From: Flavobacterium fontis
Lineage (GTDB): Bacteria; Bacteroidota; Bacteroidia; Flavobacteriales; Flavobacteriaceae
Assembly: GCF_900129405.1 (NCBI RefSeq)
Contig: NZ_FQVQ01000010.1
Location: 50,342-114,341 of the forward strand
Direction: 5' to 3'
Length of the DNA stretch: 64,000 nucleotides
The notes below the pieces were generated by a model. The model worked only from the letters and a program-made list of their open reading frames with translations, was not told the DNA's origin and ran no database searches. This document shows, one piece after another, positions 16,459 through 24,825 of the stretch (its first letter is position 1; each line of letters begins with the position of its first letter). Both the position numbers and the translations under genes were made by a program.

Positions 16459-17132
16459 TGACTACTCGTGAAGCGTTTGATTTCCTTGAAGCGCTCAAAA
16501 ACAATAACAATACGGAATGGTTTCACAGTCAAAAAAAAGCCTATGAGGCCTACAAAAAATGGTATCATAGTACCATTGCAGCAGTTTTGGAGGAGCTAAA
16601 AAAATGGGACCCATCTCTCGAACCCCTTGAGCCTAAAAATTGTACGTTTCGTATCAATCGCGACATCCGTTTTTCAAAAGATAAATCGCCGTATAAAACC
16701 AATATCGGCATGTGGTTTACCCAAGATAAAAGTCAGAAAAACAGTCCTGGCTACTACATTCATTATGAAAAAGGCGCCTCGTTTATTGCGGGTGGCGTAT
16801 GGTGTCCAGAACCCGAGCAACTGAAAAAAATCAGAAAGGAAATTGAATTCTTTTACGAAGATTTGGATGATATTGTCCATGAAAAATCATTTGCAACACA
16901 GTACAAATCCTTGTCGCGGGAAGAAGGCAACGTGCTCAAAAAAGCGCCCAAAGACACCGACCCGAACCATCCTGGAATTGAATTTTTAAAATTAAAAAGT
17001 TTTACAGCAGCCGCTCCCCTTGCCGACGAGCGATTTCTTGAACCCGATTTTGGTAAAAAAATAGCCCGCGAATTGGCGGTTTTAAAACCCTTAAACGACT
17101 TCCTTCGCCGGGCGTTGGAGACTGAAGAATAA
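16455..17132 (+). CDS. DUF2461 domain protein (TIGR02453 family)
   Basis: 225 residues from the ATG at 16455, which overlaps the upstream stop codon. Another ATG follows directly at 16458, and a longer in-frame start at 16404 would overlap the thioredoxin domain by 50 bp. Conserved features of the family are visible: FLEALKNNNNTEWFHSQKK near the N-terminus, FRINRDIRFSKDKSPYKTN, and the YYIHYE..ASFIAGGVW strand region. The function of DUF2461 is not established. It lies 40 bp before murB and may be part of the same transcript. Confidence 0.9.
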   Translation: MMTTREAFDFLEALKNNNNTEWFHSQKKAYEAYKKWYHSTIAAVLEELKKWDPSLEPLEPKNCTFRINRDIRFSKDKSPYKTNIGMWFTQDKSQKNSPGYYIHYEKGASFIAGGVWCPEPEQLKKIRKEIEFFYEDLDDIVHEKSFATQYKSLSREEGNVLKKAPKDTDPNHPGIEFLKLKSFTAAAPLADERFLEPDFGKKIARELAVLKPLNDFLRRALETEE

Positions 17133-17172
17133 ACCCACAATTTACAACTTCTTGCGTTAAGCAATTTCCGTT

Positions 17173-18186
17173 ATGACCATTGAAACTCATTTTCCCTTAA
17201 AAAAATACAACACGTTTGGCATCGAAGCCTTTGCCCAAAAATTTGTCGAAGTGCAAACCCTAGAGGAATTGCAAACGGTGTTGCATCAGCACGTAAACGA
17301 ACCTAAATTTATCCTCGGAGGCGGTAGTAATATGTTGCTCACACGCAATATTGAAGCCTTGGTGATCCATGTAAATTTGAAAGGAAAAAAGGTAATTAAG
17401 GAAGACGATGACCATGTGTGGGTAGAAGCGATGGCGGGTGAAAATTGGCATGAATTTGTGCTTTGGACCTTGGAACACAATTACGGTGGTCTCGAAAACA
17501 TGTCCCTGATTCCCGGAAATGTGGGTACAACCCCCGTTCAAAATATTGGAGCCTACGGGGCCGAAATCAAAGACACCTTTGTTTCGTGTGAAACGATAAC
17601 CATAGATGGACAGTCGAAACGAACTTTTGATAGGGAAGCCTGCCAATTTGGATACCGCGAAAGTGTTTTCAAACAAGAGGCCAAGGGAATCTACATCATT
17701 ACATCGGTTGTTTTTCGCCTAACCAAACGAAACCACAGCATCAACAGTAATTATGGCGATATTCAAGCGGAATTGGCCAAAAACAATGTGGTCACCCCCA
17801 CGATCAAAGACATTAGTAACGCGGTAATAACGATTCGTCAACGCAAACTTCCCGACCCGAAAGAGTTGGGCAATAGCGGTAGTTTTTTTAAAAATCCCGT
17901 GATTCCCCGCACGCATTTTGAAACCGTACAAGCTCAATATCCCGATATAAAATATTATGACGTTTCCCCTACCGAGGTGAAAGTGCCCGCAGGTTGGCTT
18001 ATCGAACAAGCGGGACTCAAAGGATATCGTGAGGGCGATGCAGGAGTACATAAAAATCAAGCCTTGGTATTGGTAAATTATGGCAATGCCACGGGACAAG
18101 ACATTTTGAAACTATCCCAAAAAGTACAACAAACAGTTTGGGCAAAATACGGTATTGCCATCGAAGCTGAAGTAAATATTATTTAG
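17173..18186 (+). CDS. murB: UDP-N-acetylmuramate dehydrogenase
   Basis: 337 residues. FAD-binding PCMH domain with LGGGSNMLLT (about 48-57) and PGNVGTTPVQNIGAYG (114-129). The second domain contains GYRESVFK, SGSFFKNPVI (catalytic serine in GNSGSF) and the C-terminal PAGWLIEQAGLKG with a glutamate. The presence of the YRESVFK-type loop marks a type I MurB. It reduces enolpyruvyl-UDP-GlcNAc to UDP-MurNAc in the cytoplasm, a committed step of peptidoglycan synthesis. The next gene starts 1 bp after its stop. Confidence 0.96.
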   Translation: MTIETHFPLKKYNTFGIEAFAQKFVEVQTLEELQTVLHQHVNEPKFILGGGSNMLLTRNIEALVIHVNLKGKKVIKEDDDHVWVEAMAGENWHEFVLWTLEHNYGGLENMSLIPGNVGTTPVQNIGAYGAEIKDTFVSCETITIDGQSKRTFDREACQFGYRESVFKQEAKGIYIITSVVFRLTKRNHSINSNYGDIQAELAKNNVVTPTIKDISNAVITIRQRKLPDPKELGNSGSFFKNPVIPRTHFETVQAQYPDIKYYDVSPTEVKVPAGWLIEQAGLKGYREGDAGVHKNQALVLVNYGNATGQDILKLSQKVQQTVWAKYGIAIEAEVNII

Positions 18187-18187
18187 C

Positions 18188-18802
18188 ATGTATATTCCCG
18201 AAAATTATAGCCTTTCCAACCCAGAAGAAATGCATGAATTCATTCGGGCCAACAATTTTGCAATTCTTGTTAACCAAACGCAAGGCCAATTGTGGGCCAC
18301 TCACCTGCCGTTGGTTTTGGATACAAAAACGGATGGCACACCGTATCTTTTGGGACATCTCTCCAAATTAAATCCGCAGCACCAAGGGTTTTTAGAAAAT
18401 GATGCTGTCCTTGCTATTTTTTCGGGTCCCCATGCCTATATTTCTTCCTCTTGGTATGATCATGAAAATGTTCCGACGTGGAATTATATCGCAGTGCATG
18501 TCTATGGAAAAATAAAAATCCATTCACACGAAGAAGCGCTAGCGGGCTTGAAGAAACTTGTTGATTTACAAGAAGTAACTTCAGAGCATCCCATTCGAAT
18601 GGAAAATCTTTCAGAGAAAACCCTGCGTGAAGCCCGGGGTATCGTGGGATTTGAAATCACCATTACCGACACACAAGGACAGAAAAAACTATCCCAGAAT
18701 CGGGATGATAAAAACTACCAACGTATTCTGAATGCCCTCGAAAAAACAGCCGATCCAAATACCCATGCCTTGGCACAAGCGATGCGTAAAAACCGTCCGT
18801 AA
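18188..18802 (+). CDS. PaiB-like FMN-binding protein
   Basis: 204 residues. Matches the PaiB family (named after a Bacillus regulator of sporulation and proteases): an N-terminal MYIPENYSL start, a split-barrel flavin-binding fold with HLSKLNPQH, ISSSWYDHENVPTWNYIAVH (in parts) and EVTSEHP. There is no helix-turn-helix, so direct DNA binding is uncertain despite the family label of negative transcriptional regulator. It is coupled to murB with 1 bp between, which suggests cotranscription but no obvious shared pathway. Confidence 0.88.
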   Translation: MYIPENYSLSNPEEMHEFIRANNFAILVNQTQGQLWATHLPLVLDTKTDGTPYLLGHLSKLNPQHQGFLENDAVLAIFSGPHAYISSSWYDHENVPTWNYIAVHVYGKIKIHSHEEALAGLKKLVDLQEVTSEHPIRMENLSEKTLREARGIVGFEITITDTQGQKKLSQNRDDKNYQRILNALEKTADPNTHALAQAMRKNRP

Positions 18803-18818
18803 AATGTTAAAATCGAGG

Positions 18819-18850
18819 TTGTGTATTGCCTAGAGAATCGCTACCTTTGC
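18819..18850 (+). promoter_or_regulatory. Promoter TTG-N21-TACCTTTG for the GT2 gene
   Basis: TTG at 18819-18821, 21-bp spacer and an exact TACCTTTG at 18843-18850, 11 bp before the ATG at 18862. Confidence 0.7.
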
Positions 18851-18861
18851 GCTCGCTTTAA

Positions 18862-19986
18862 ATGCAATTTACCACTATGGTTTTAGGGACTCTTTTTGGA
18901 TTATTTATTGCCGCTGTTGCTGTTCAATTCTTATATTACGTTTTCGTTTTTGGCAAATTTGCGTTTCAAAAAGCCCAACAAGGCGCCCCAAAACGCATTC
19001 CAGTTTCGGTGATTGTCTGTGCCAAAAATGAAGCTGAAAATGTCTTAAAATTGGTTCCCCTTTTGGCCGAACAAGACTATCCTCAATTTGAAATTGTACT
19101 CATCGACGATGCCTCAAGTGACGATACCTTGGCGCATTTTGAACATTTTGAAGCAATCTATCCCAATATCAGGTTGGTTAAAGTAGAAAACAATGAAGCC
19201 TTTTGGGGCAATAAAAAATTTGCCTTAACCTTAGGCATTAAAGCCGCCAAATACGAATATTTACTGTTTACCGACGCCGACTGCTACCCGACTTCAAATC
19301 AATGGATCAAAGAAATGACGGGTCATTTTACGGCGCAAAAAACCATTGTACTTGGCTATGGCGCTTATGAAAAAGTAAAAGGGTCGTTTTTGAATAAATT
19401 AATTCGTTTTGAAACGCTACTAACCGCCACCCAATATTTTGCTTGGGCGCGTTTAGGAAAACCTTACATGGGCGTAGGTCGTAATATGGCTTACAAACGC
19501 GAAGAATTCTTCCGGGTTCGGGGCTTTATGGATCATATGAAAATACGTTCGGGTGATGACGATTTGTTTATCAACCAAGCGGCCAACGGAAAAAATACGG
19601 TGTGCAGTTATACGACAGATAGTTTTACCTATTCACAGCCCAAAACGACATTCAAAGATTGGTTCCAACAGAAACGACGTCATGTCGCAACAGCCCAACA
19701 TTACAAAGGATTTGACAGCTTTCAACTAAGTGTTTTTTACCTGAGTCAGCTGCTATTTTTGCTCACCCCTATAGCCTTGTTGGCTTTTCAATACCAATGG
19801 ATTGTAGTGTTGAGCTTGATTGGTTTTCGGTACATTTTTTGCTGGATAGTGTTGGGAATGGCAGCCGGGAAGTTGAAAGAAAAAGACGTGATGTATTTCT
19901 ATCCGTTGATTGAAATCGTTCTCATTTTCACCCAACTTAACGTAGCTTTCACCAATCTTTTTTCAAAACCTGTGCATTGGAAATAA
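18862..19986 (+). CDS. Family 2 glycosyltransferase, membrane-bound
   Basis: 374 residues. An N-terminal transmembrane helix (about 5-30) is followed by a GT-A catalytic domain: SVIVCAKNEAENV opens it, VLIDDASSDDT binds nucleotide, and FTDADCYP carries the DxD metal site. A QQKRRH segment resembles the QxxRW acceptor region of processive enzymes. Two or three C-terminal helices (about 285-370) complete a polytopic enzyme. It transfers sugar from an NDP-sugar to a lipid or polysaccharide acceptor at the inner membrane; donor and acceptor are unknown. An in-frame ATG at 18877 is an alternative start. The sigma factor gene overlaps its 3' end. Confidence 0.9.
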   Translation: MQFTTMVLGTLFGLFIAAVAVQFLYYVFVFGKFAFQKAQQGAPKRIPVSVIVCAKNEAENVLKLVPLLAEQDYPQFEIVLIDDASSDDTLAHFEHFEAIYPNIRLVKVENNEAFWGNKKFALTLGIKAAKYEYLLFTDADCYPTSNQWIKEMTGHFTAQKTIVLGYGAYEKVKGSFLNKLIRFETLLTATQYFAWARLGKPYMGVGRNMAYKREEFFRVRGFMDHMKIRSGDDDLFINQAANGKNTVCSYTTDSFTYSQPKTTFKDWFQQKRRHVATAQHYKGFDSFQLSVFYLSQLLFLLTPIALLAFQYQWIVVLSLIGFRYIFCWIVLGMAAGKLKEKDVMYFYPLIEIVLIFTQLNVAFTNLFSKPVHWK

Positions 19987-20525
19987 TTCATCACATCGAA
20001 AAAGCAAAGAAAGGCGATCAAGTGGCCTTCACCTTTTTACTCGACCATTATTGGAATGAGGTGTATGGTTTTATGCTCAAACGCACTGAAAATGAAACCG
20101 ATGCTGAAGATATTACGATTGAAACCTTTTCCAAAGCTTTTGACAAAATAGCGACGTATAATCCCGAATTTCAATTCAATACCTGGCTGATTGCCATTGC
20201 TAAAAATGTACATATCGACTTATTGCGTAAACGAAAATCAGCGCTTTTTATAGAAATAACCGACAAGGAAGACCAACAAGCTTATAACATAGCAGACACT
20301 TCTCCTACCGCTGAAGACGAACTAATTACGGAACAAAACTTATCCCGTTTGCTGCAATTTATCAAAGAACTCAAACCTCACTATCAAGAAGTAATTCAAT
20401 TGCGTTACTTCCAAGAATTGAGTTATCAAGAGATTTCAGAGCACTTAAATGAACCGTTGAGCAACGTAAAAATCAAACTTTTACGAGCCAAAAAACTGCT
20501 GGCTGAAATCATACGAGGACGTTAG
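19977..20525 (+). CDS. ECF-type RNA polymerase sigma factor
   Basis: 182 residues. Region 2 contains FTFLLDHYWNEVYGFMLKR (in part) and DAEDITIETFSKAF, the -10-binding helix. Region 4 contains LPH-type sequence KPHYQEVIQLRYFQELSYQEIS in parts, with the recognition helix NVKIKLLRAKKLL. I place the start at a TTG at 19977, within the last codons of the glycosyltransferase gene, because MEIIHHIEKAKKGD is the expected N-terminus and no nearby ATG exists. The 10-bp overlap indicates coupling. No anti-sigma gene follows, so its control is not evident. Confidence 0.9.
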   Translation: MEIIHHIEKAKKGDQVAFTFLLDHYWNEVYGFMLKRTENETDAEDITIETFSKAFDKIATYNPEFQFNTWLIAIAKNVHIDLLRKRKSALFIEITDKEDQQAYNIADTSPTAEDELITEQNLSRLLQFIKELKPHYQEVIQLRYFQELSYQEISEHLNEPLSNVKIKLLRAKKLLAEIIRGR

Positions 20526-20690
20526 ATTGTTTCGTTTTTCCCTTTTTTTTTGATGTAAATCCAATCGTGTTGTTAAAAAATTAACGCTATCCTACAATAT
20601 TGCGATTCGTACCGGCGTTATCGTAATACAAACGCTTTTCATCCTTTTGCCTATGTAAAAAAGATACGCTAACATTAACACATTAGAACT

Positions 20691-21512
20691 ATGAACCATG
20701 TAAGTATCTTTGAAAAAAAATGGCTAGATGTCATTTTTGAGGGTAAAAACCAACAGTATGGCGCCTATCAACTTCGGCGCGAAAATGAAAAAACCACCTG
20801 GTTAGCTTTTATTTTTGGGCTTTCCTTGCTCACTTTTGGCATCTTTCTTTTAAGCTCGTTTCACACTAAGCCAACCCCCGATAACAATCTGCCACCTATA
20901 CTTAGCGATACGCTTGTCTTGACCAAAGTTGAGATTAAAAAAGAAGTTCACAAAGGGGAATCGGCCCAAGCAAAGACTACAGAAAATGAGGTAAAAAAAT
21001 ACACCCCAGTTGCGCCTGAATTAGTACCTGTCGAACCTGAACCTGAGCCCAAAGATCCTGTAGTAAATCCAAATCCTGGCTTGGGTAGCGATACGGGTAC
21101 AAGTACGAATCCGTTTGCGAATGGTGGCGACCCCAATGGAACGAGTACACAACCAACCTCTGGAGGTGATTCGGGCAATGCTATCGACCCCAACGCCATT
21201 GAAAACGCTGTGGGACTGGATGAACAACCTGAATTTCCGGGAGGCATTAACCGTTTTTATGAAGAAATCAAACGAAGATTTGACCCGCAAGCGCTTGAAG
21301 AAACCGATCAGGTACATAGAGTTTTTGTCACTTTTGTCATTGAAAAAAACGGAACCATGACCGACATTCAAATTTTACGCAATGCCGATGAATCGGTTGA
21401 CAAAGAAGCACTGCGCGTTTTACATGCCATCAAAGCCAAATGGCGTCCCGGGCAAAAGAAAGGGCAAGCCGTACGCTCCCGTTTTACCATTCCGATTACC
21501 GTAAGCCAATAA
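20691..21512 (+). CDS. Energy transducer TonB
   Basis: 273 residues. The N-terminus has the Bacteroidota TonB signature WLDVIFEGKNQQYGAYQLR in parts (11-29), then one transmembrane helix (about 36-55). A periplasmic Pro/Glu/Gly-rich linker (about 75-165) carries VEPEPEPKDP and later GGDPNGTST. The C-terminal TonB domain (about 175-273) starts with EFPGGINRF and ends in SRFTIPITVSQ. TonB transmits the ExbBD proton-motive energy to outer-membrane receptors such as the one at 43932. No exbB or exbD is adjacent. A terminator lies 20 bp after the stop. Confidence 0.93.
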   Translation: MNHVSIFEKKWLDVIFEGKNQQYGAYQLRRENEKTTWLAFIFGLSLLTFGIFLLSSFHTKPTPDNNLPPILSDTLVLTKVEIKKEVHKGESAQAKTTENEVKKYTPVAPELVPVEPEPEPKDPVVNPNPGLGSDTGTSTNPFANGGDPNGTSTQPTSGGDSGNAIDPNAIENAVGLDEQPEFPGGINRFYEEIKRRFDPQALEETDQVHRVFVTFVIEKNGTMTDIQILRNADESVDKEALRVLHAIKAKWRPGQKKGQAVRSRFTIPITVSQ

Positions 21513-21532
21513 CCAAATAGGTATTCCATGAA

Positions 21533-21560
21533 CCGTAGCAAATCGCTGCGGTTTTTTTTT
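21533..21560 (+). terminator. Intrinsic terminator after tonB
   Basis: Stem CCGTAGC (21533-21539) with GCTGCGG (21545-21551), including one T-G wobble, a 5-nt loop and nine T to 21560. Confidence 0.85.
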
Positions 21561-21589
21561 AGTATTTTAGCCCAACAAAGCCAACCTAT

Positions 21590-22834
21590 ATGACCCAATT
21601 TTCTACCCAAGAAAAATGGAAACACCTCTTGAGTTTTCCAGTAATTATTGCTGCTTTAGGCTATTTTGTTGACATTTACGACCTATTGCTGTTTGGTATT
21701 GTTCGCGTTCCTAGTCTCACCGAACTCAACCTTGATGTCGATACCGTAGGAACAAAAATCATCAACTACCAAATGACAGGCCTGTTGTTGGGCGGCATAC
21801 TTTGGGGTGTTTTTGGGGACAAAAAAGGACGTTTGTCGGTGCTCTTTGGATCCATTCTTGTGTATTCCTTGGCCAATATCGCTTGTGGATTTTTACCACA
21901 ACTCGAGGCGACACATCAAGCCTCCGCTTATGCTTGGTTGCGCTTTATCGCAGGGGTTGGCTTGGCGGGTGAACTCGGTGCCGGGATAACCTTAGTTTCG
22001 GAAAGCTTACCCAAAGAATTACGCGCTCTGGGAACGTCTTTGGTGGCTGGTTTTGGGTTATTGGGAGCGGTGGTGGCACAACTTACGGTGGAAATGGCCG
22101 ACAATTGGACTACGGCCTACTTTATCGGGGGTGGATTGGGTCTCTTGTTGTTGGTGCTTCGCATTAGTGTCACCGAAAGCGGGATTTACAAGAGCATTGC
22201 CGAAGATACAACCTTGTCCAAAGGGAACTTTTTGAGCCTATTTACGCACAAAACCCGTTTGATAAAATACCTTAAATGCATTGCGATCGGGCTGCCCACT
22301 TGGTATTGCATTGGTATTCTTGCGATGATGGCCAATCAATTTGCTCCCGAAATGGGAATTGACACTATCGTTCCCGGGAAAGCCATCATGTGGGCGTATG
22401 TAGGAATATCGGCTGGGGATTTTGCCAGTGGATTTATTTCCCATGCTTTGCATTCGCGAAAAAAAGCCATCTTGTACATGATGCTATTTACGGTTTTGGG
22501 CGTGATTGGAATGTTGTTTGGTGGCGCTTACTCTGAACAAAGCTATTATTTTTTCTGTGTTTGGTTGGGACTCGGTACGGGCTATTGGGCGATGTTTGTC
22601 ACTGTGGCAGCCGAACAATTTGGCACCAATTTGCGCAACACCACAACCACAACAGTACCCAACATGGTGCGCGGTTTACTTCCTTTGATGTTACTCCTCT
22701 TTGATTATTTAAAAAAAGACCTTTCCATCATCCATGCCGCGATGTGGGTAGGTGTTTTGGCCTTTTCCTTGGGAATTTACGCTACCTTAACTATTCCAGA
22801 AACGCATGATAAAGAATTGGACTTTTTGGAGTAA
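21590..22834 (+). CDS. Major facilitator superfamily transporter
   Basis: 414 residues with about twelve hydrophobic helices. The loop between helices 2 and 3 has GDKKGRLSV, the MFS signature. An acidic DIYDLLLFG in helix 1 and GAGITLVSESLPKELRALGTS (in parts) around helix 4-5 recall the metabolite:proton symporter branch that carries sugars or organic acids. The substrate cannot be called from sequence. The gene stands between the tonB terminator and the lipA promoter, so it is probably monocistronic. Confidence 0.9.
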   Translation: MTQFSTQEKWKHLLSFPVIIAALGYFVDIYDLLLFGIVRVPSLTELNLDVDTVGTKIINYQMTGLLLGGILWGVFGDKKGRLSVLFGSILVYSLANIACGFLPQLEATHQASAYAWLRFIAGVGLAGELGAGITLVSESLPKELRALGTSLVAGFGLLGAVVAQLTVEMADNWTTAYFIGGGLGLLLLVLRISVTESGIYKSIAEDTTLSKGNFLSLFTHKTRLIKYLKCIAIGLPTWYCIGILAMMANQFAPEMGIDTIVPGKAIMWAYVGISAGDFASGFISHALHSRKKAILYMMLFTVLGVIGMLFGGAYSEQSYYFFCVWLGLGTGYWAMFVTVAAEQFGTNLRNTTTTTVPNMVRGLLPLMLLLFDYLKKDLSIIHAAMWVGVLAFSLGIYATLTIPETHDKELDFLE

Positions 22835-22886
22835 CAAACGATTCTTAAAACTTTAACACATCACCGAATTTCTCAAATTTTGATTG

Positions 22887-22894
22887 TATTTTTG
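22887..22894 (+). promoter_or_regulatory. -7 element TATTTTTG for lipA
   Basis: Exact TAnnTTTG, 17 bp before the lipA ATG at 22912. No TTG at the expected -33 distance. Confidence 0.55.
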
Positions 22895-22911
22895 CGTACA
22901 ATTTTCGAATT

Positions 22912-23784
22912 ATGCACACAGAAACTACCAACGTATTGCCTCCCAATGGAAAACCTAAATGGCTCAAAGTCAAGTTACCCATTGGACAAAAATATACTGA
23001 ATTACGGGGGCTTGTTGACAAATATAAACTCAATACGATTTGCACCTCGGGAAGCTGCCCCAATATGGGGGAATGCTGGGGTGAAGGGACCGCAACGTTT
23101 ATGATTTTGGGGAATATTTGTACCCGTTCGTGTGGTTTTTGTGGGGTAAAAACAGGACGCCCTGAAACGGTGGATTGGGACGAACCTGAAAAAGTAGCCC
23201 GTTCGATTAAAATTATGCGCATCAAACACGCCGTAATTACCAGTGTGGATCGCGACGACTTGAAAGACATGGGCTCCATCATTTGGTTGGAAACCGTAGA
23301 AGCCATCCGACGCATGAATCCCGAAACGACCTTAGAAACTTTGATTCCCGACTTCCAAGGCATTCACCGTCACATTGATCGTATCGTTGAAGCCAATCCC
23401 GAAGTGGTGTCGCACAATATGGAAACCGTACGTCGTTTAACGCGTGAAGTGCGAATTCAAGCCAAATACGACCGCAGTTTGGAAGTATTGCGCTATTTAA
23501 AAGAAAAAGGAATTCGCCGCACCAAATCGGGGATCATGTTGGGATTGGGTGAAACCGAAGCCGAAGTCATTGAAACCATGCAAGACTTACGCAATGCCAA
23601 TGTGGATATTGTTACCTTGGGACAGTATTTACAACCCACCAAGAAACACTTACCCGTAAAAGAATTCATCACCCCAGAGCAGTTTGAAAAATATGAACGT
23701 ATTGGGAAAGAAATGGGATTCCGTCATGTAGAAAGTGGCGCGTTGGTTCGTTCAAGTTACCACGCTGAAAAGCACATTCTATAA
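22912..23784 (+). CDS. lipA: Lipoyl synthase
   Basis: 290 residues. Both iron-sulfur cluster sites are complete: the auxiliary cluster [12 protein letters not shown] (Cys44, Cys49, Cys55) and the radical-SAM CxxxCxxC (Cys70, Cys74, Cys77). The C-terminal [11 protein letters not shown] carries the conserved RSSY, whose serine ligates the auxiliary cluster. It inserts two sulfur atoms into octanoyl groups on lipoyl domains of 2-oxoacid dehydrogenases and the glycine cleavage H protein. gapA starts 10 bp downstream, so the two are likely cotranscribed. Confidence 0.97.
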   Translation: MHTETTNVLPPNGKPKWLKVKLPIGQKYTELRGLVDKYKLNTICTSGSCPNMGECWGEGTATFMILGNICTRSCGFCGVKTGRPETVDWDEPEKVARSIKIMRIKHAVITSVDRDDLKDMGSIIWLETVEAIRRMNPETTLETLIPDFQGIHRHIDRIVEANPEVVSHNMETVRRLTREVRIQAKYDRSLEVLRYLKEKGIRRTKSGIMLGLGETEAEVIETMQDLRNANVDIVTLGQYLQPTKKHLPVKEFITPEQFEKYERIGKEMGFRHVESGALVRSSYHAEKHIL

Positions 23785-23794
23785 CCGCCTACAC

Positions 23795-24793
23795 ATGCAA
23801 AAAATTCGAGTAGCCATCAACGGATACGGACGCATTGGCCGCAATTTGTTTCGATTATTGTGGAATCATGACGCCATTGAAGTGGTTGCCATCAATGACA
23901 TTGCCGACACCGCTACGATGGCGCACCTCACCCGTTATGACAGCATTCATGGACGCTTTGGTATACCTGTTTCGGCCGAAGCTGATTTTTTGGTCGTTGA
24001 CGGTCACAAAATTCCCTTTTTTCACGAACGAAACATTGCGCAAATTCCTTGGGCTTCTGTAGGTGTGGATGTTGTGGTTGAAGCGACGGGAAAATTTAAA
24101 AGTTATCAGGCATTACAAGAACACTTGGAGGCAGGAGCCAAAAAAGTAATTTTATCGGCCCCCTCTGAAGTGCCAGAAATCAAAACCATTGTTTTGGGGG
24201 TCAATGAAAAAGAACTCGATGGGTCTGAACAAATTATCTCCAATGCGAGTTGCACCACCAACAATGCTGCACCCATGATTCAAATTATTGAAGAGTTGTG
24301 TGGTATTGAACAAGCCTATATCACCACGGTACATTCGTACACTACAGACCAAAGTTTACACGACCAACCCCATAAAGATTTACGTCGTGCCCGGGGAGCC
24401 TCACAATCCATTGTGCCTACTACTACCGGTGCCGCCAAAGCATTGACCAAAATATTTCCTCACATGGAAGGAAAAATTGGAGGTTGTGGCATTCGGGTTC
24501 CCGTTCCCGATGGCTCCCTTACCGACATTACATTCAATGTTAAACGCGATGTCAGTATTGCCGAAATCAATCATGCGTTTCAAAAAGCAGCGCAGGGTCA
24601 CTATAAAAACATTTTGGATTATACCGAAGACCCAATCGTCTCTGTGGACATCCTTGGCAATACCCATTCTTGTCTTTTTGATGCGCAACTGACTTCTGTT
24701 ATCGACCGTATGGTTAAGGTCGTCGGCTGGTATGATAACGAAATCGGGTATTCTTCGCGATTGGTCGATTTAATTCGTTTGATTTCCAAATAA
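23795..24793 (+). CDS. gapA: Glyceraldehyde-3-phosphate dehydrogenase, type I
   Basis: 332 residues from the ATG at 23795; a longer frame from 23735 would overlap lipA and is rejected. NAD-binding GYGRIGR is at 10-16. The catalytic signature SNASCTTN holds Cys153, and the proton-accepting His is in TTVHSYT about 27 residues later. WYDNEIGYSSRLVDL is the usual C-terminal block. Converts glyceraldehyde-3-phosphate to 1,3-bisphosphoglycerate. Flavobacteria often have more than one GAPDH. The direct coupling to lipA rather than to glycolytic genes hints at a paralogue, but coenzyme preference is not tested here. Confidence 0.93.
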   Translation: MQKIRVAINGYGRIGRNLFRLLWNHDAIEVVAINDIADTATMAHLTRYDSIHGRFGIPVSAEADFLVVDGHKIPFFHERNIAQIPWASVGVDVVVEATGKFKSYQALQEHLEAGAKKVILSAPSEVPEIKTIVLGVNEKELDGSEQIISNASCTTNNAAPMIQIIEELCGIEQAYITTVHSYTTDQSLHDQPHKDLRRARGASQSIVPTTTGAAKALTKIFPHMEGKIGGCGIRVPVPDGSLTDITFNVKRDVSIAEINHAFQKAAQGHYKNILDYTEDPIVSVDILGNTHSCLFDAQLTSVIDRMVKVVGWYDNEIGYSSRLVDLIRLISK

Positions 24794-24825
24794 TTTTATT
24801 ATTTTGTGGTCAATATTGCCCTGTA

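Noticed and set aside
22845..23363. 172-codon minus-strand frame opposite lipA
   Set aside because: It is a shadow of the lipA coding sequence, whose iron-sulfur motifs are all on the plus strand.
24401..24688. Minus-strand frame opposite gapA
   Set aside because: Antisense shadow with no start-site context; the plus strand encodes conserved GAPDH motifs.
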